Assembly: GCF_002155905.1 (NCBI RefSeq) | Contig: NZ_MUMF01000291.1 | Location: forward strand, 1 to 64,000 | DNA: 64,000 nucleotides | Direction of reading: 5' to 3' | Origin: Streptomyces tricolor | GTDB taxonomy: Bacteria; Actinomycetota; Actinomycetes; Streptomycetales; Streptomycetaceae | Shown here: one piece after another, positions 45,475-54,636 of the stretch | Numbering within the stretch: position 1 is the stretch's first letter | Layout: every line of letters starts with the position of its first letter | The notes under the pieces: model-generated | Database searches by the model: none | Seen by the model: the letters and a program-made list of their open reading frames with translations, nothing else | What the model was told of the DNA's origin: nothing | Made by a program: the position numbers and the translations under genes

Positions 45475-46398
45475 ATGCTGCCTCCGGTGGAAACAGACGA
45501 AGAGTGGGACGCGATCGTCCCCGACGAGACCGTGATGCGCCCCGCAGTGGAGCACCTGTGCGCACGCCTCGGCCTCGCCGGCGCACCGCTGACCCGCTTC
45601 CCGGACGGCTCGCAGCCGGTCTACGCGGTGGGTGACGAGCACGTGCTCAAGCTGTTCCCCGGCGCCGCCGCCCAGGACGGCGTCACCGAAGGCGCCGTCC
45701 TCAGCCACCTCCAGGGCCGGCTGCCCGTACCGACACCGCGGGTGCGCGACGCCGGACCGTACGACAACGGCTGGCGGTACGTCCTGATGTCCCGGCTCCC
45801 CGGCGAGAACCTGGCCCGCACCTGGGACCTCGTGCCGCCGAGCCACCGCGAACGGCTCGTCACCGAGGTCGGCGAAACCCTGGCGGTGCTGCACTCGCTC
45901 GACCCCGAACCCCTCGCGGACGTCGTCGGCCCCGGGGACTGGGGCGCCTTCCTGGACCGCCAGGGCGCCGGCGCCGTGGCACAGCAGCGGGCCCGCGGAC
46001 TGCCGGCCCCGTGGCTGGAGCAGATCCCGGACTTCCTCGCCTCCGTCCCGCTGCCCCGTGCCCCCCACCGCTCCCTGCTGCACACCGAGGTGATGCAGCA
46101 GCACTTCCTGGTCGACCCCGACGGGTGGCGGCTGACCGGGTTCTTCGACTTCGAACCGGCCATGATCGGCGACCGCGCCTACGACTTCGTGGGCGTCGGC
46201 CTCTTCGTCACCCGCGGCGACCCGGCTCTGCTGACCCGGCTCACCAGGGCGTACGGCCACACCTTCGAGCCGTCCGCACTGCTCGCGTACACGCTGCTCC
46301 ACGTGTACAGCAACCTCCCCTGGTACCTGAGGGAACTGGGCGCACCGGCCGAAGCAACCCTGCCCGCACTGGCCGAGGCGTGGTTCGGCACGAGCTGA
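45475..46398 (+). CDS. Aminoglycoside-phosphotransferase-like (APH) protein
   Basis: 307 residues with an APH/choline-kinase fold. HVLKLFPG near residue 60 carries the ATP-binding lysine, and GFFDFEPAMIGDRAYDF supplies the metal-binding Asp. The catalytic loop reads LLHTEVMQQHFLVD in place of the canonical HGDxxxxN, so Glu replaces the usual catalytic Asp and His the Asn. The substrate may be an antibiotic, a small alcohol or none. There is no Shine-Dalgarno sequence, in agreement with the predicted leaderless transcript. It ends near a convergent GNAT gene. Confidence 0.85.
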   Translation: MLPPVETDEEWDAIVPDETVMRPAVEHLCARLGLAGAPLTRFPDGSQPVYAVGDEHVLKLFPGAAAQDGVTEGAVLSHLQGRLPVPTPRVRDAGPYDNGWRYVLMSRLPGENLARTWDLVPPSHRERLVTEVGETLAVLHSLDPEPLADVVGPGDWGAFLDRQGAGAVAQQRARGLPAPWLEQIPDFLASVPLPRAPHRSLLHTEVMQQHFLVDPDGWRLTGFFDFEPAMIGDRAYDFVGVGLFVTRGDPALLTRLTRAYGHTFEPSALLAYTLLHVYSNLPWYLRELGAPAEATLPALAEAWFGTS

Positions 46399-46465
46399 CG
46401 CGGGACGACACGAGCCGACGCCGGACGACCGGGCGCATCAGCAGGGACCAGGACCAGGGAGCGCG

Positions 46466-47170
46466 TCAGGGAGTGCGGAATCCGCGGAACGTCACCTGCC
46501 TGCGGCTTTCGAAGCCGATCCGCTCGTAGAGCGCCCTCGCGTGCGTGTTCGCCTCGGCCACGTGCAGGAAGGGCCGCTCGTTCCGCGCCAGGACGCGGGC
46601 GACCAGCGCTCGCACCAGGCGGGCGGCGTGCCCGCGCCCGCGTGCTTCGGGCGCGGTGCAGACCGAGCTGATCTCGGTCCATCCGGGAGGCCGCAACCGC
46701 TCGCCCGCCATCGCCACCAGCCGCCCGCCGTCGCGGATGCCGAGATACGTGCCCAGTTCGTGCGTGCGCGGCCGGAACGGCCCCGGCCGGGTCCGCGCCA
46801 CGAGGTCGAGCATCTCGGGTACGTCGGCCGCACCCAGTTCGACCACGCCGGTGCCGCCCGCGGCGTCCGGACGCCCCGGCCGGCCGCCGCCGGGCCAGAT
46901 CATCTGCCGGCCCTCCAGCACGAACACCGGTTCCCAGTCCGGCGGCGGGATCACCGGGCAGCTGAACATGTCGGCGAACTCGCCCCGGCCCAGCAGCCGG
47001 GCGAGGTCCGCCCAGTCCGCCGAGTCCGGATCGCCGGACACCGCCGAGAAGGTCGCGACGCCCGGCAGGTAGGTGGCGGCCCGGCCGAGACGGCGGGCGA
47101 AGCGCGCATGGGGACCGCGCAGCGACGCGCCCACCGGATCGTCGAGTACGACGGCCTCGCCGCTCACCAT
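46466..47170 (-). CDS. GNAT-family N-acetyltransferase
   Basis: 234 residues. The N-terminal part is an all-purpose GNAT-associated region; the C-terminal acetyl-CoA fold has SVCTAPEARGRGHAARLVRA (motif A) and FLHVAEANTHARALYERIGF (motif B). It resembles the FR47-like branch. ATG 47170 has GGAGAGG nine bases upstream; an upstream ATG at 47191 lacks one. Substrate unknown. Confidence 0.87.
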   Translation of the reverse strand: MVSGEAVVLDDPVGASLRGPHARFARRLGRAATYLPGVATFSAVSGDPDSADWADLARLLGRGEFADMFSCPVIPPPDWEPVFVLEGRQMIWPGGGRPGRPDAAGGTGVVELGAADVPEMLDLVARTRPGPFRPRTHELGTYLGIRDGGRLVAMAGERLRPPGWTEISSVCTAPEARGRGHAARLVRALVARVLARNERPFLHVAEANTHARALYERIGFESRRQVTFRGFRTP

Positions 47171-47292
47171 CGCCCAGCGCCTCTCCTTCATGCCCGGCCG
47201 GCCGGTGCGGTCGGCGGATGCCCGGTCCGATCGTCTCATCCGGCCCGGGCCCCCTGGCCCACCTGCCCGGCCCCATCGGCACCTGCCCCCGT

Positions 47293-47326
47293 GGTGATCC
47301 CGGCCTACGGTGGAGACGGGATCACC
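47293..47326 (+). promoter_or_regulatory. Inverted repeat before the dehydrogenase gene
   Basis: GGTGATCCC (47293-47301) and GGGATCACC (47318-47326), a perfect 9-bp inverted repeat with a 16-bp spacer, ending 22 bp before the GTG start. Spacing of two and a half turns suits a dimeric repressor; the binding protein is unknown. Confidence 0.45.
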
Positions 47327-47348
47327 CGAAGCGACGGGAGAAGGCCAC

Positions 47349-48365
47349 GTGGAGATCGTTGCGTACGGCGTCCTGTCGGACGAGGAACCGCTGCTGCGGG
47401 AGGCGTTCGACACGGCGTTCGCGGGCCGGCACGAGCTGCGCTGTCTGGGGCTCTTCCTGGACCGGGACACCGTGCCGACCGCGCACGGCCACGAGGTGGT
47501 GCTCAGCAGCGTCAACGACACCCTGGACGCCGGCGTGCTGCGCGCACTCGCCGAGGGCGGCACCCGGATGATCGCCCAGCGGTCCACCGGCTACAACAAC
47601 ATCGACCTCGGCGCCGCCGAGGACGTGGGCCTGTCGGTGGCCCGCGTCTCCTTCTACTCGCCGTACTCGGTGGCCGAGTTCGCCTGGACCCTCGCGCTCG
47701 CGGTCAACCGCCGGATCGTCCGGGCCGCGCACCGCACCCGGGAGTTCGACTTCCGGCTCGACGGGCTGATGGGCCGGGACCTGCGCGGCCGTACCGCCGG
47801 CGTGGTGGGCACCGGGAAGATCGGCACCGCGTTCACGCGGATCGCCCACGGATTCGGCATGCGGCTGCTCGGCTGGGACCTCGTGGAGAATCCCGACTGC
47901 CTCGCCCTCGGCATGGAGTACGTCCCGCGCGAGCGGCTGTTCGCCGAGGCCGACCTGGTCAGCCTGCACGTACCGCTGCTGCCGGACACCCACCACCTGG
48001 TCGACACCGAGGCGCTCGCGCTGATGAAGGACGACGCCGTCCTGGTCAACTCCAGCCGCGGCGGCCTGGTGGACACCGACGCCCTGCTGGAGACGCTGCG
48101 CGCGGGACGGCTGACCGGTGTCGGGCTCGACGTGTACGAGGAGGAGGCCGGAGTGTTCTTCCTCGACAAGTCGCTGGAGGTGATGACCGACGAACGCCTC
48201 GCCCGGCTGATGACCTTCAGCAACGTCCTGGTCACCTCGCACCAGGCGTACTTCACCCGCGAGGCCGTCGGCCAGATCGCGCGGACCACGGTGGCCAACA
48301 TCGAGGACCACTTCGCCGGCCGCACCGGTGACAACACCCTGGTCGGGCCCGGAAGGACGCTCTGA
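47349..48365 (+). CDS. D-lactate dehydrogenase-type 2-hydroxyacid dehydrogenase
   Basis: 338 residues. The Rossmann motif GVVGTGKIGTAF binds NAD; the Asp at the end of strand 2 (LLGWDLVENP) indicates NADH preference. Catalytic residues are R in VNSSRGGLVD, E in DVYEEEAGVFF and H in TSHQAYFTREA. The YEEE.GVFF and HQAYFT wording is that of the fermentative LdhA branch, which reduces pyruvate to D-lactate. GTG 47349 follows GGGAGAAGG; the longer frame upstream lacks signals. It opens a run of stress and fermentation-type genes, which supports a role under oxygen limitation. Confidence 0.88.
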   Translation: MEIVAYGVLSDEEPLLREAFDTAFAGRHELRCLGLFLDRDTVPTAHGHEVVLSSVNDTLDAGVLRALAEGGTRMIAQRSTGYNNIDLGAAEDVGLSVARVSFYSPYSVAEFAWTLALAVNRRIVRAAHRTREFDFRLDGLMGRDLRGRTAGVVGTGKIGTAFTRIAHGFGMRLLGWDLVENPDCLALGMEYVPRERLFAEADLVSLHVPLLPDTHHLVDTEALALMKDDAVLVNSSRGGLVDTDALLETLRAGRLTGVGLDVYEEEAGVFFLDKSLEVMTDERLARLMTFSNVLVTSHQAYFTREAVGQIARTTVANIEDHFAGRTGDNTLVGPGRTL

Positions 48366-48492
48366 CCTCGCGGCACCCGGTGCGGCACCACCGCTCCGCG
48401 CGCCCGCGCGGCCGGTGCGCGGGAGGGGGAAACGGACCGCCCTGTTGCCCGGGCATCCCGCGAGGGCCACCGTGGAGATGGGGAGCGAGGAA

Positions 48493-49530
48493 GTGAGTAC
48501 CGTGCGAGCGCTCGTCTACCACGGCCCGGATCAGATCTCCTGGGACATGGTCCCGGACCCGGTGATCGAGGAGGTGACCGATGCGATCGTGCGCGTCGAC
48601 ACCACCACCATCTGCGGCAGTGATCTCCATATCCTCCGGGGACGCCTTCCCGAGGTGAAGCCGGGGACGGTCCTCGGCCACGAAGCGGTCGGCGAGGTCG
48701 TGGAGGTCGGTCCCGAAGTGAACCACCTGCGCCCCGGCGACCAGGTGATCGTCTCGTCCGTCTCGGCCTGCGGCCAGTGCTGGGCGTGCCGCGACGCGAT
48801 GTACGGCCAGTGCGGCGGGGGCGGCGGCTGGGTGCTGGGAAGCCTGATCAACGGGACCCAGGCCGAGTTGGTCCGGGTGCCCTTCGCCGACGGCTCCACC
48901 ACCCGCTGCCCCTCCGACGTGCCCCTCGACGACGCGGTGCTGCTCGCCGAACTGCTGCCGACCGCCTACGAGGTCGGTGTCCGCAACGGCCAGGTGGGCC
49001 CGGGGGACATCGTCGTCGTGGTGGGCGCGGGACCCGTCGGGCTCGCCACGGTGGTCGTCGCGCGGCTGTACTCGCCCAGCCGGATCATCGTGGTGGACAT
49101 GGCCCGTGCCCGGCTGGAGACCGCCGTCCGGCTGGGCGCCGATGCCGCCGAGTCACCGGGGAGTCTGCTCGCCGACCTGGCCGAGGGGCCGGGCGCCGAT
49201 GTGGCGATCGAGGCGTCGGGCGATGCGGACGGCTTCGTGCTGTGCACCCGGGCCGTGCGCGCGGGCGGACGCATCGCCAACATCGGTGCGCACGGCAAGC
49301 CGGCGACGCTGCACCTCGAATCCCTGTGGCGCAAGAACGTGACCATCAGCACGGGCCAGGTGGACACGTCCTCCACCCCGCGGCTGCTCGAACTGCTGCG
49401 GTGCGGGCGCCTGCCCGCCTCCGGGCTGGTCACCCACATCTTCGGTCTCGACCGGATGGAGGACGCCTACGAGGTGTTCGCGGACGGCACCCGTACGGGC
49501 GCCCTCAAAGTCGTCCTGCACCACGAGTGA
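48493..49530 (+). CDS. Zinc-dependent alcohol dehydrogenase (first copy)
   Basis: 345 residues of the medium-chain dehydrogenase family. Catalytic zinc ligands lie in TTICGSDLH and GHEAVGE; structural zinc is bound by the four Cys of SACGQCWACRDAMYGQC; nucleotide motif VVGAGPVGLAT. The GGGGGGWVLG loop after the zinc site is typical of the formaldehyde/alcohol dehydrogenase-like group. GTG 48493 has GGGAG seven bases upstream; GTG 48502 is a close alternative. A very similar paralogue is at 52539, each followed or preceded by a universal stress protein gene, a pattern of dormancy regulons. Confidence 0.9.
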   Translation: MSTVRALVYHGPDQISWDMVPDPVIEEVTDAIVRVDTTTICGSDLHILRGRLPEVKPGTVLGHEAVGEVVEVGPEVNHLRPGDQVIVSSVSACGQCWACRDAMYGQCGGGGGWVLGSLINGTQAELVRVPFADGSTTRCPSDVPLDDAVLLAELLPTAYEVGVRNGQVGPGDIVVVVGAGPVGLATVVVARLYSPSRIIVVDMARARLETAVRLGADAAESPGSLLADLAEGPGADVAIEASGDADGFVLCTRAVRAGGRIANIGAHGKPATLHLESLWRKNVTISTGQVDTSSTPRLLELLRCGRLPASGLVTHIFGLDRMEDAYEVFADGTRTGALKVVLHHE

Positions 49531-49549
49531 ACCCCTGCCGAGGTGCGTC

Positions 49550-50434
49550 ATGGGAGATCCGGTCGTCGTCGGAGTGGACGGTTCCGCGTCGAGCCTGGAA
49601 GCGGTGGGGGTCGCCGCCCACGAGGCGGGCCTGCGGGACGTGGGGCTGCGGCTGGTGCACGCGTTCGGGTCGCCGTCGATGCGGCTGCCGCCCGGAGGAC
49701 CCCGCTGGAGTCCGGCCATGGCAGGGGTGCGCGAGCTGGTCGACGGGACCCTGGCCAGGGCCGAGCAGCGGGCGCACGCAGCCGCCCCGCACGTGGAGAT
49801 CACCCGCGACGTCACCGTCGGCGAGCCGCTGACCGTGCTGGAGATCGAGTCGCGCACCGCCTCGCTCGTCGTGGTCGGCAGCCGTGGCCGGGGAGCGTTC
49901 GCCAGCCTCCTGCTGGGCTCGACCGCCGTACACCTGGCCGGCTACAGCCGATGCCCGGTGCTGGTGGTGCGCGGACGCCCGGACCCGGGCGGTCCCGTGC
50001 TGCTGGCGGCCGACGGCTCACCGGCCGGCGAGCCGGCCGTCGCCTTCGCCTTCACCGAGGCGTCGCTGCGCGGCACGGGCCTGGTGGCGCTGCACGTCTG
50101 GAACACCTGGACCGAGCGCTCCGCCGAGGGGCCGGTCGACCCGCTGAACGTGGTGACCGACGCCGAGCACCTGCGCGAGAAGGCCCAGCGGTTGCTGGAC
50201 GACACGCTGTCCCCCTGGCAGCGGCGCTTCCCCCACGTCGGGGTGGAGAAACGGCTGGTCCGCTCCCGGGTCCGCCCGGCGCTGATCGAGGCCAGCCGCG
50301 ACGCCCAGCTGGTCGTGGCCGGCGCCCGGGGACACGGCGGCTTCACGGGCCTGGTGCTCGGCTCGGTCAGCCAGGCCCTGCTGCACCACGCGCACTGCCC
50401 CGTCGCCGTGGTGCGCGGCGAGGAGCGGTCATGA
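49550..50434 (+). CDS. Universal stress protein, two UspA domains
   Basis: 294 residues, tandem UspA domains (about 1-142 and 150-292). Both keep the ATP-binding pattern: VVGSRGRGAFASLLLGS and VAGARGHGGFTGLVLGS. GAGGTG is four bases before ATG 49550. It starts 20 bp after the alcohol dehydrogenase stop, so the two are probably one operon. In actinobacteria such proteins are induced by hypoxia and redox stress. Confidence 0.92.
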   Translation: MGDPVVVGVDGSASSLEAVGVAAHEAGLRDVGLRLVHAFGSPSMRLPPGGPRWSPAMAGVRELVDGTLARAEQRAHAAAPHVEITRDVTVGEPLTVLEIESRTASLVVVGSRGRGAFASLLLGSTAVHLAGYSRCPVLVVRGRPDPGGPVLLAADGSPAGEPAVAFAFTEASLRGTGLVALHVWNTWTERSAEGPVDPLNVVTDAEHLREKAQRLLDDTLSPWQRRFPHVGVEKRLVRSRVRPALIEASRDAQLVVAGARGHGGFTGLVLGSVSQALLHHAHCPVAVVRGEERS

Positions 50435-50683
50435 ACGCGGGGCGCCGGCCGGCGTGAAGCCTGGTGCCCGAAGCCTGGTGCGATGCATGACGGACACGGA
50501 CCTCGGCGGCCCGGGCGCCCAGGGCGCTGCCGGTCGCGCACACCCCCCGTCCGACCCGCGGACACCGGATCGAGGCGGACGGGGCGGCGACCGTGCCGGC
50601 AGCGGAGTTCCGGACCCTTCCCGCCTGTGCGCCCGCACGGGTGCCGCCCTCCGCCGTCGACTCACTCCGGAGCCCGGCGGCCG

Positions 50684-51340
50684 CTACCGCGTCCCGCCGT
50701 CGTCCGCGAGGTCGAACGTCACGTCGACCACCCCTTCGACGGCCCTGACCAGGCGCGCCGCCACGGGGACCAGGGCGGTGTCACGGACCCGGCCGGTGAG
50801 GGTCACGACACCGTCGTGGACGTCCACGTGGACGACCGACGACGGCGGCGGGAAGAGGTACGACGCGATCTCGCGCCGGACCTCCTCGGCGATGTCCTCG
50901 TCGTCGCGCAGGAAGACCTTGAGCAGGTCCGCCCGGCTGACGATGCCCGCCAGCAGACCGGTGGCGTCCACCACCGGCAGCCTCTTGACCCGTGCCCGGG
51001 CCATGGCGTGCGCGGCCTCGGCGAGGGTGGCGTTCGCCCGGACCGTGACGGCGGGGGAGGACATGAGGTCCCCGGCGGTGAGCGCGTCGGCCTTCGCCAG
51101 GGCGGCCGGCGGACGCGGCCGGAGACGGCCGCTGTCCGGATCGTCCCGCAGCGCCTCCTTGGGCAGCAGATCGGCCTCGGAGACCACACCGACCACCCGG
51201 CCCTCACCCTCGATCACGGGCAGGGCGCTGACCTGCCAGTCGTGCATCAGGCGCACGATCTCCTTGAAGGGGGCCCGCCGGCCGACGGCGGCGACCGTGT
51301 GGGTCATGACGTCGCTGACGATGTGCGGGGTGCCGTACAT
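50684..51340 (-). CDS. CBS-pair protein with C-terminal BON domain
   Basis: 218 residues: two CBS motifs (about 8-60 and 92-145; VSDVMTHTVAAVGR, MSSPAVTVRANATLAEA), then BON (about 150-215; VVHVDVHDGVVTLTGRVRD). CBS pairs bind adenine nucleotides; BON is a phospholipid- or small-ligand-binding fold. ATG 51340 has GGAG five bases upstream. It is divergent from a universal stress gene, and the gap holds a perfect 14-bp palindrome. A close paralogue is at 57215. Confidence 0.9.
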   Translation of the reverse strand: MYGTPHIVSDVMTHTVAAVGRRAPFKEIVRLMHDWQVSALPVIEGEGRVVGVVSEADLLPKEALRDDPDSGRLRPRPPAALAKADALTAGDLMSSPAVTVRANATLAEAAHAMARARVKRLPVVDATGLLAGIVSRADLLKVFLRDDEDIAEEVRREIASYLFPPPSSVVHVDVHDGVVTLTGRVRDTALVPVAARLVRAVEGVVDVTFDLADDGGTR

Positions 51341-51412
51341 GGTGACTCCGTAGGTCCTCGGCTGCGATGCCCGGCCATCTCCAGCGTGTGCCGGGACGGC
51401 GGCAGGCACCAG

Positions 51413-51426
51413 GGGCCGTACGGCCC
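51413..51426. promoter_or_regulatory. Perfect 14-bp palindrome GGGCCGTACGGCCC
   Basis: Located between the divergent CBS-BON and universal stress genes. Its GGGCC-GGCCC arms resemble, from memory, the boxes of DevR/OsdR dormancy regulators; the genes on both sides are typical targets. No OsdR/OsdK pair is in the window. Confidence 0.45.
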
Positions 51427-51489
51427 TGGCCGCGGCGCCACCGCGGCGCCAACCTGGAGACAGGGACTCTCACCCCGGAGGCGGAGACC

Positions 51490-52398
51490 ATGTCAGCACC
51501 TGTCACCGTAGGTCTCGACGACTCGCCCGAGAGCCGGGCCGCGGTCGAGTGGGCGGCGCGGGAGGCGCTGCTGCGCGGTCTCCCGCTGAAGATCGTGCAC
51601 GTCGAGGAACCGGCGCCCGTGCGCCTGGCCCAGTCCCCGCTGTGGGATCCGGGGGCGTACCGGGACCGGGCCGAGCGGATGGTACGGGAGTCCGTGGAAG
51701 GCGTCCGTCTGCGCCACCCCGGCGTCGAGGTGACCGGCGAGCGGCGCTCGGGGACCGCGGCCGACCTCCTCGGCGAGGCGGCGGGCCGCGCCGGACTGCT
51801 GGTGCTGGGCTCGCGGGGCCACAGCGCGCTGAGCGGGTTCCTGGTCGGCTCGGTGAGTCTCGCCGTCGTGGCCCGCGCCGAGCGTCCGGTGGTGCTGGTG
51901 CGGGCGGGGGAGCAGGCCGCCGACGAGCACATGATGGACCCGGCGGGCGTCCCCTCCGCCGCGGCGCCCTTCCGGCCCGTCGTGCTCGGCCTCGACGTCG
52001 ACGCCCCCGACGACACGCTGCTGGAGTTCGCCTTCGTCGCCGCCGCACTCCGCGAAGCCCCCCTGCGGGCCGTACACGCCTGGTGGGTGGCACCGACCTC
52101 CTTCCACGGCTTCTACGGTGACGACGACCTCTACGACTCCCTCGCACGCGGACAGGCCGACCACCTCGCCACGGTGCTGCGCCCCTGGCGGCGGAAGTTC
52201 CCGGACGTCGACGTGACCGAGGCGACCCGGTGCGGCAGCGCCGCCCAGATCCTCGTCGACGACGCCCGCGACGACGCCTCGCTGGTCGTCGTCGGCCGGC
52301 GCATCCGCACCCGCCCGCTCGGCGCGCACATCGGGCACGTCACGCACGCCGCCCTGCACCACATCGCCGCCCCCGTCGCGGTCGTCCCGCACGGCTGA
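51490..52398 (+). CDS. Universal stress protein, second UspA domain degenerate
   Basis: 302 residues. The first domain has the ATP motif VLGSRGHSALSGFLVGS; in the second the motif has become VVGRRIRTRPLGAHIG, losing the glycine pattern, so it probably does not bind ATP. A family-typical insertion FHGFYGDDDLYDS lies in domain two. ATG 51490 follows GGAG by three bases, with a second GGAGG further upstream. Confidence 0.9.
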   Translation: MSAPVTVGLDDSPESRAAVEWAAREALLRGLPLKIVHVEEPAPVRLAQSPLWDPGAYRDRAERMVRESVEGVRLRHPGVEVTGERRSGTAADLLGEAAGRAGLLVLGSRGHSALSGFLVGSVSLAVVARAERPVVLVRAGEQAADEHMMDPAGVPSAAAPFRPVVLGLDVDAPDDTLLEFAFVAAALREAPLRAVHAWWVAPTSFHGFYGDDDLYDSLARGQADHLATVLRPWRRKFPDVDVTEATRCGSAAQILVDDARDDASLVVVGRRIRTRPLGAHIGHVTHAALHHIAAPVAVVPHG

Positions 52399-52422
52399 CA
52401 CACCGGCCCGGAAGGAGACCCC

Positions 52423-52530
52423 ATGGACGCCAGGGCAGCACGGCCTCCGGCGCGACCGAGGAGCGCGCGGCGCTCCCGGCACCGGCCCGGAACCCCCCGG
52501 ACTCCGCGGTACGGCCGCGGAGAAGGGTGA
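52423..52530 (+). other. Short ORF with good RBS, possibly frameshifted
   Basis: AAGGAG lies five bases before ATG 52423, opening a 35-codon ORF very rich in Arg. Third-position bias, however, favours a different frame (the one of the downstream dehydrogenase), which reads STASGATEERAALPAPA here. Either a small gene that has shifted frame, or a leader ORF. It ends 8 bp before the dehydrogenase start. Confidence 0.25.
52502..52522 (+). promoter_or_regulatory. Inverted repeat before the second alcohol dehydrogenase
   Basis: CTCCGCGG (52502-52509) and CCGCGGAG (52515-52522), 8-bp arms with a 5-bp spacer, 16 bp before the ATG. Could be an operator or an RNA hairpin just before the ribosome-binding site. 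Confidence 0.35.
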
Positions 52531-52538
52531 GGAGCACG

Positions 52539-53606
52539 ATGAAAGGCTTCGTCTTCCACGGTCCCGGACAGGCCTCCTGGCAGGACGTCCCGGACCCCGC
52601 CGTCACCGAACCGACCGACGCCGTCGTCCAGGTCGACGCGGTCACCATCTGCGGGACGGACCTGCACATCCTCAAGGGCGACGTGCCGGAGGTGCCGCCC
52701 GGTACCGTGCTCGGCCACGAGGCGGTCGGCGAGATCGTCGACGTCGGCGGCGAGGTCCGCGGCGTACGGCCGGGCGACCGGGTGCTGGTCTCCTGCATCA
52801 CCTCCTGCGGCCGGTGCCGGTTCTGCCGGGACGGCTCCTACGGCCAGTGCCGCGGCGGGGGCGGCTGGATCCTCGGCCACCTCGTCGACGGCACGCAGGC
52901 CGAGTACGTCCGCGTCCCGCACGCCGACCTGTCCGTCCACCCGCTCCCGGGCGCCGTGCGCGGCGCGGACGCCGTCCTGTTCGCGGACGTCTTCCCCACC
53001 GCCTACGAGGTGGGCGTCCTGAACGGGCGGGTACGCCCCGGGGACACCGTCGCCGTCGTGGGTGCCGGACCCGTCGGCCTCGCGGCCATCGCCACGGCCC
53101 GCCTGCTGTCCCCCGAACGTGTCATCGCCGTCGATCTGGCCCCGGCCCGGCTGGAGGCCGCCCACCGGCTCGGCGCGGACGCCGTGGCCGACGTCCACGA
53201 GGCGCCCGGCCAGCTGGTCGCCGATCTGACCGACGGACTCGGCGCGGACGTGGTCGTGGAGGCGGTCGGCCTGCCGGAGAGCTTCGAGCTGTGCACCCGC
53301 ATGGTCCGCCCCGGCGGGCACGTCGCCAACATCGGCGTGCACGGCAAGCCGGCCGCGCTGCACCTCGAAGACCTGTGGAGCAGGAACGTGACCATCACGA
53401 CCGGCCTGGTGGACACCTACTCCGTCCCCGCGCTGCTGCGGATGGCCGCCGCCGGCCGGTTGCCGACCGGACAGTTGGTCACCCACACCTTCCCGCTGCA
53501 CCGCATGGAGGAGGCGTACGAGATCTTCTCCCGGGCCGCGGAGACCGGCGCGCTGAAGGTGGTGCTCGGCGAGGAGCAGCACGCCGAAGTGGTGCCCGCG
53601 GCCTGA
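52539..53606 (+). CDS. Zinc-dependent alcohol dehydrogenase (second copy)
   Basis: 355 residues, paralogue of the enzyme at 48493 along its whole length. Catalytic zinc region VTICGTDLH and GHEAVGE; structural zinc Cys in SCGRCRFCRDGSYGQC; nucleotide motif VVGAGPVGLAA. It has a 10-residue C-terminal extension ending VVPAA. AGGAG is four bases before ATG 52539. Expected to oxidise or reduce small alcohols/aldehydes with NAD(H); the substrate is not known. The universal stress gene precedes it in the same direction. Confidence 0.9.
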   Translation: MKGFVFHGPGQASWQDVPDPAVTEPTDAVVQVDAVTICGTDLHILKGDVPEVPPGTVLGHEAVGEIVDVGGEVRGVRPGDRVLVSCITSCGRCRFCRDGSYGQCRGGGGWILGHLVDGTQAEYVRVPHADLSVHPLPGAVRGADAVLFADVFPTAYEVGVLNGRVRPGDTVAVVGAGPVGLAAIATARLLSPERVIAVDLAPARLEAAHRLGADAVADVHEAPGQLVADLTDGLGADVVVEAVGLPESFELCTRMVRPGGHVANIGVHGKPAALHLEDLWSRNVTITTGLVDTYSVPALLRMAAAGRLPTGQLVTHTFPLHRMEEAYEIFSRAAETGALKVVLGEEQHAEVVPAA

Positions 53607-53667
53607 CGGAGCAGCGGCGGAGACGGAGCCGCCGGCACCGGGCCCGCGCCCGGCGCGGGGGCGGCGG

Positions 53668-54246
53668 TCAGCCCCGGCGCAGCGCCGCGAGTGTCGCGGC
53701 GAGGTCGGCCGGGCGGGGACGGTTGTGCGGAAGCCTGGCCAGCACGACGGCCATGCCGCAGGTGTCGGTGAGCGCGGAGAGGACCAGGCCGCCCGCGATG
53801 CCGGCGGAGAGGAGCTGGAAAGCCGGGTGGACCAGCAGACCGAGGAGCAGACCGAGGAGGACCGCCGTGCCCGCCGTGAAGCGCACCTGACGCTCCATGC
53901 TCCAGCCGGCACGGCTGTCGTAGCCGGCGGGCCGCTCCAGGGCGTGCCCGTCGGCGGCCCAGGCACTGGTGCCGCCGGACAGGGCGGCGCTCGGGATGCC
54001 GTGCTCGGCGAGGAGCGTGCGGGCGCTCTCCGAGCGCGCCCCGGACGCGCACACCAGGAGCACCTCACCGCGGCCGGCCGCGTGCCGGATCTCGGGCAGG
54101 GCCCGCCGGACCTGGTCCAGGGGGATGTTCAGGGCTCCGGGCAGGTGGCCGGAGGCGTACTCGCCGGGGGTGCGGACGTCGATGACGGTGAGGTCGTGCA
54201 GCCGGGCGTGGGCCTGGTCGGTGCCGAGGGTGAGGTGGCTGGTCAT
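53668..54246 (-). CDS. Rhodanese-like protein with membrane DUF2892-type tail
   Basis: 192 residues. An N-terminal rhodanese domain (about 1-110) has VIDVRTPGEYASGHLPGA and the active-site loop LLVCASGARS with C66. The C-terminus (about 118-175) has two membrane helices of the DUF2892 type. It probably receives sulfane sulfur at the membrane, like CstA-type proteins. It is divergent from the CsoR-family regulator across a 78-bp gap containing one regulator-type palindrome, so it should be induced by sulfide or persulfide. Confidence 0.9.
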   Translation of the reverse strand: MTSHLTLGTDQAHARLHDLTVIDVRTPGEYASGHLPGALNIPLDQVRRALPEIRHAAGRGEVLLVCASGARSESARTLLAEHGIPSAALSGGTSAWAADGHALERPAGYDSRAGWSMERQVRFTAGTAVLLGLLLGLLVHPAFQLLSAGIAGGLVLSALTDTCGMAVVLARLPHNRPRPADLAATLAALRRG

Positions 54247-54297
54247 GGCAGATCTGATCCTTGGCTGGTCGCCGCCGTCCCGGACCGGGACGTACAG

Positions 54298-54615
<318 letters not shown>

Positions 54616-54636
54616 GCCGTTCGCGGCGCGCGGTCG

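Noticed and set aside
50455-50480. Repeated GAAGCCTGGTGC upstream of the convergent CBS gene end
   Set aside because: Two copies of 12 bp with no palindrome or further copies; insufficient to call a feature.
53607-53667. GC-rich inverted repeats between the alcohol dehydrogenase and rhodanese genes as a terminator
   Set aside because: Only short imperfect arms with a long loop; not better than chance at this base composition.
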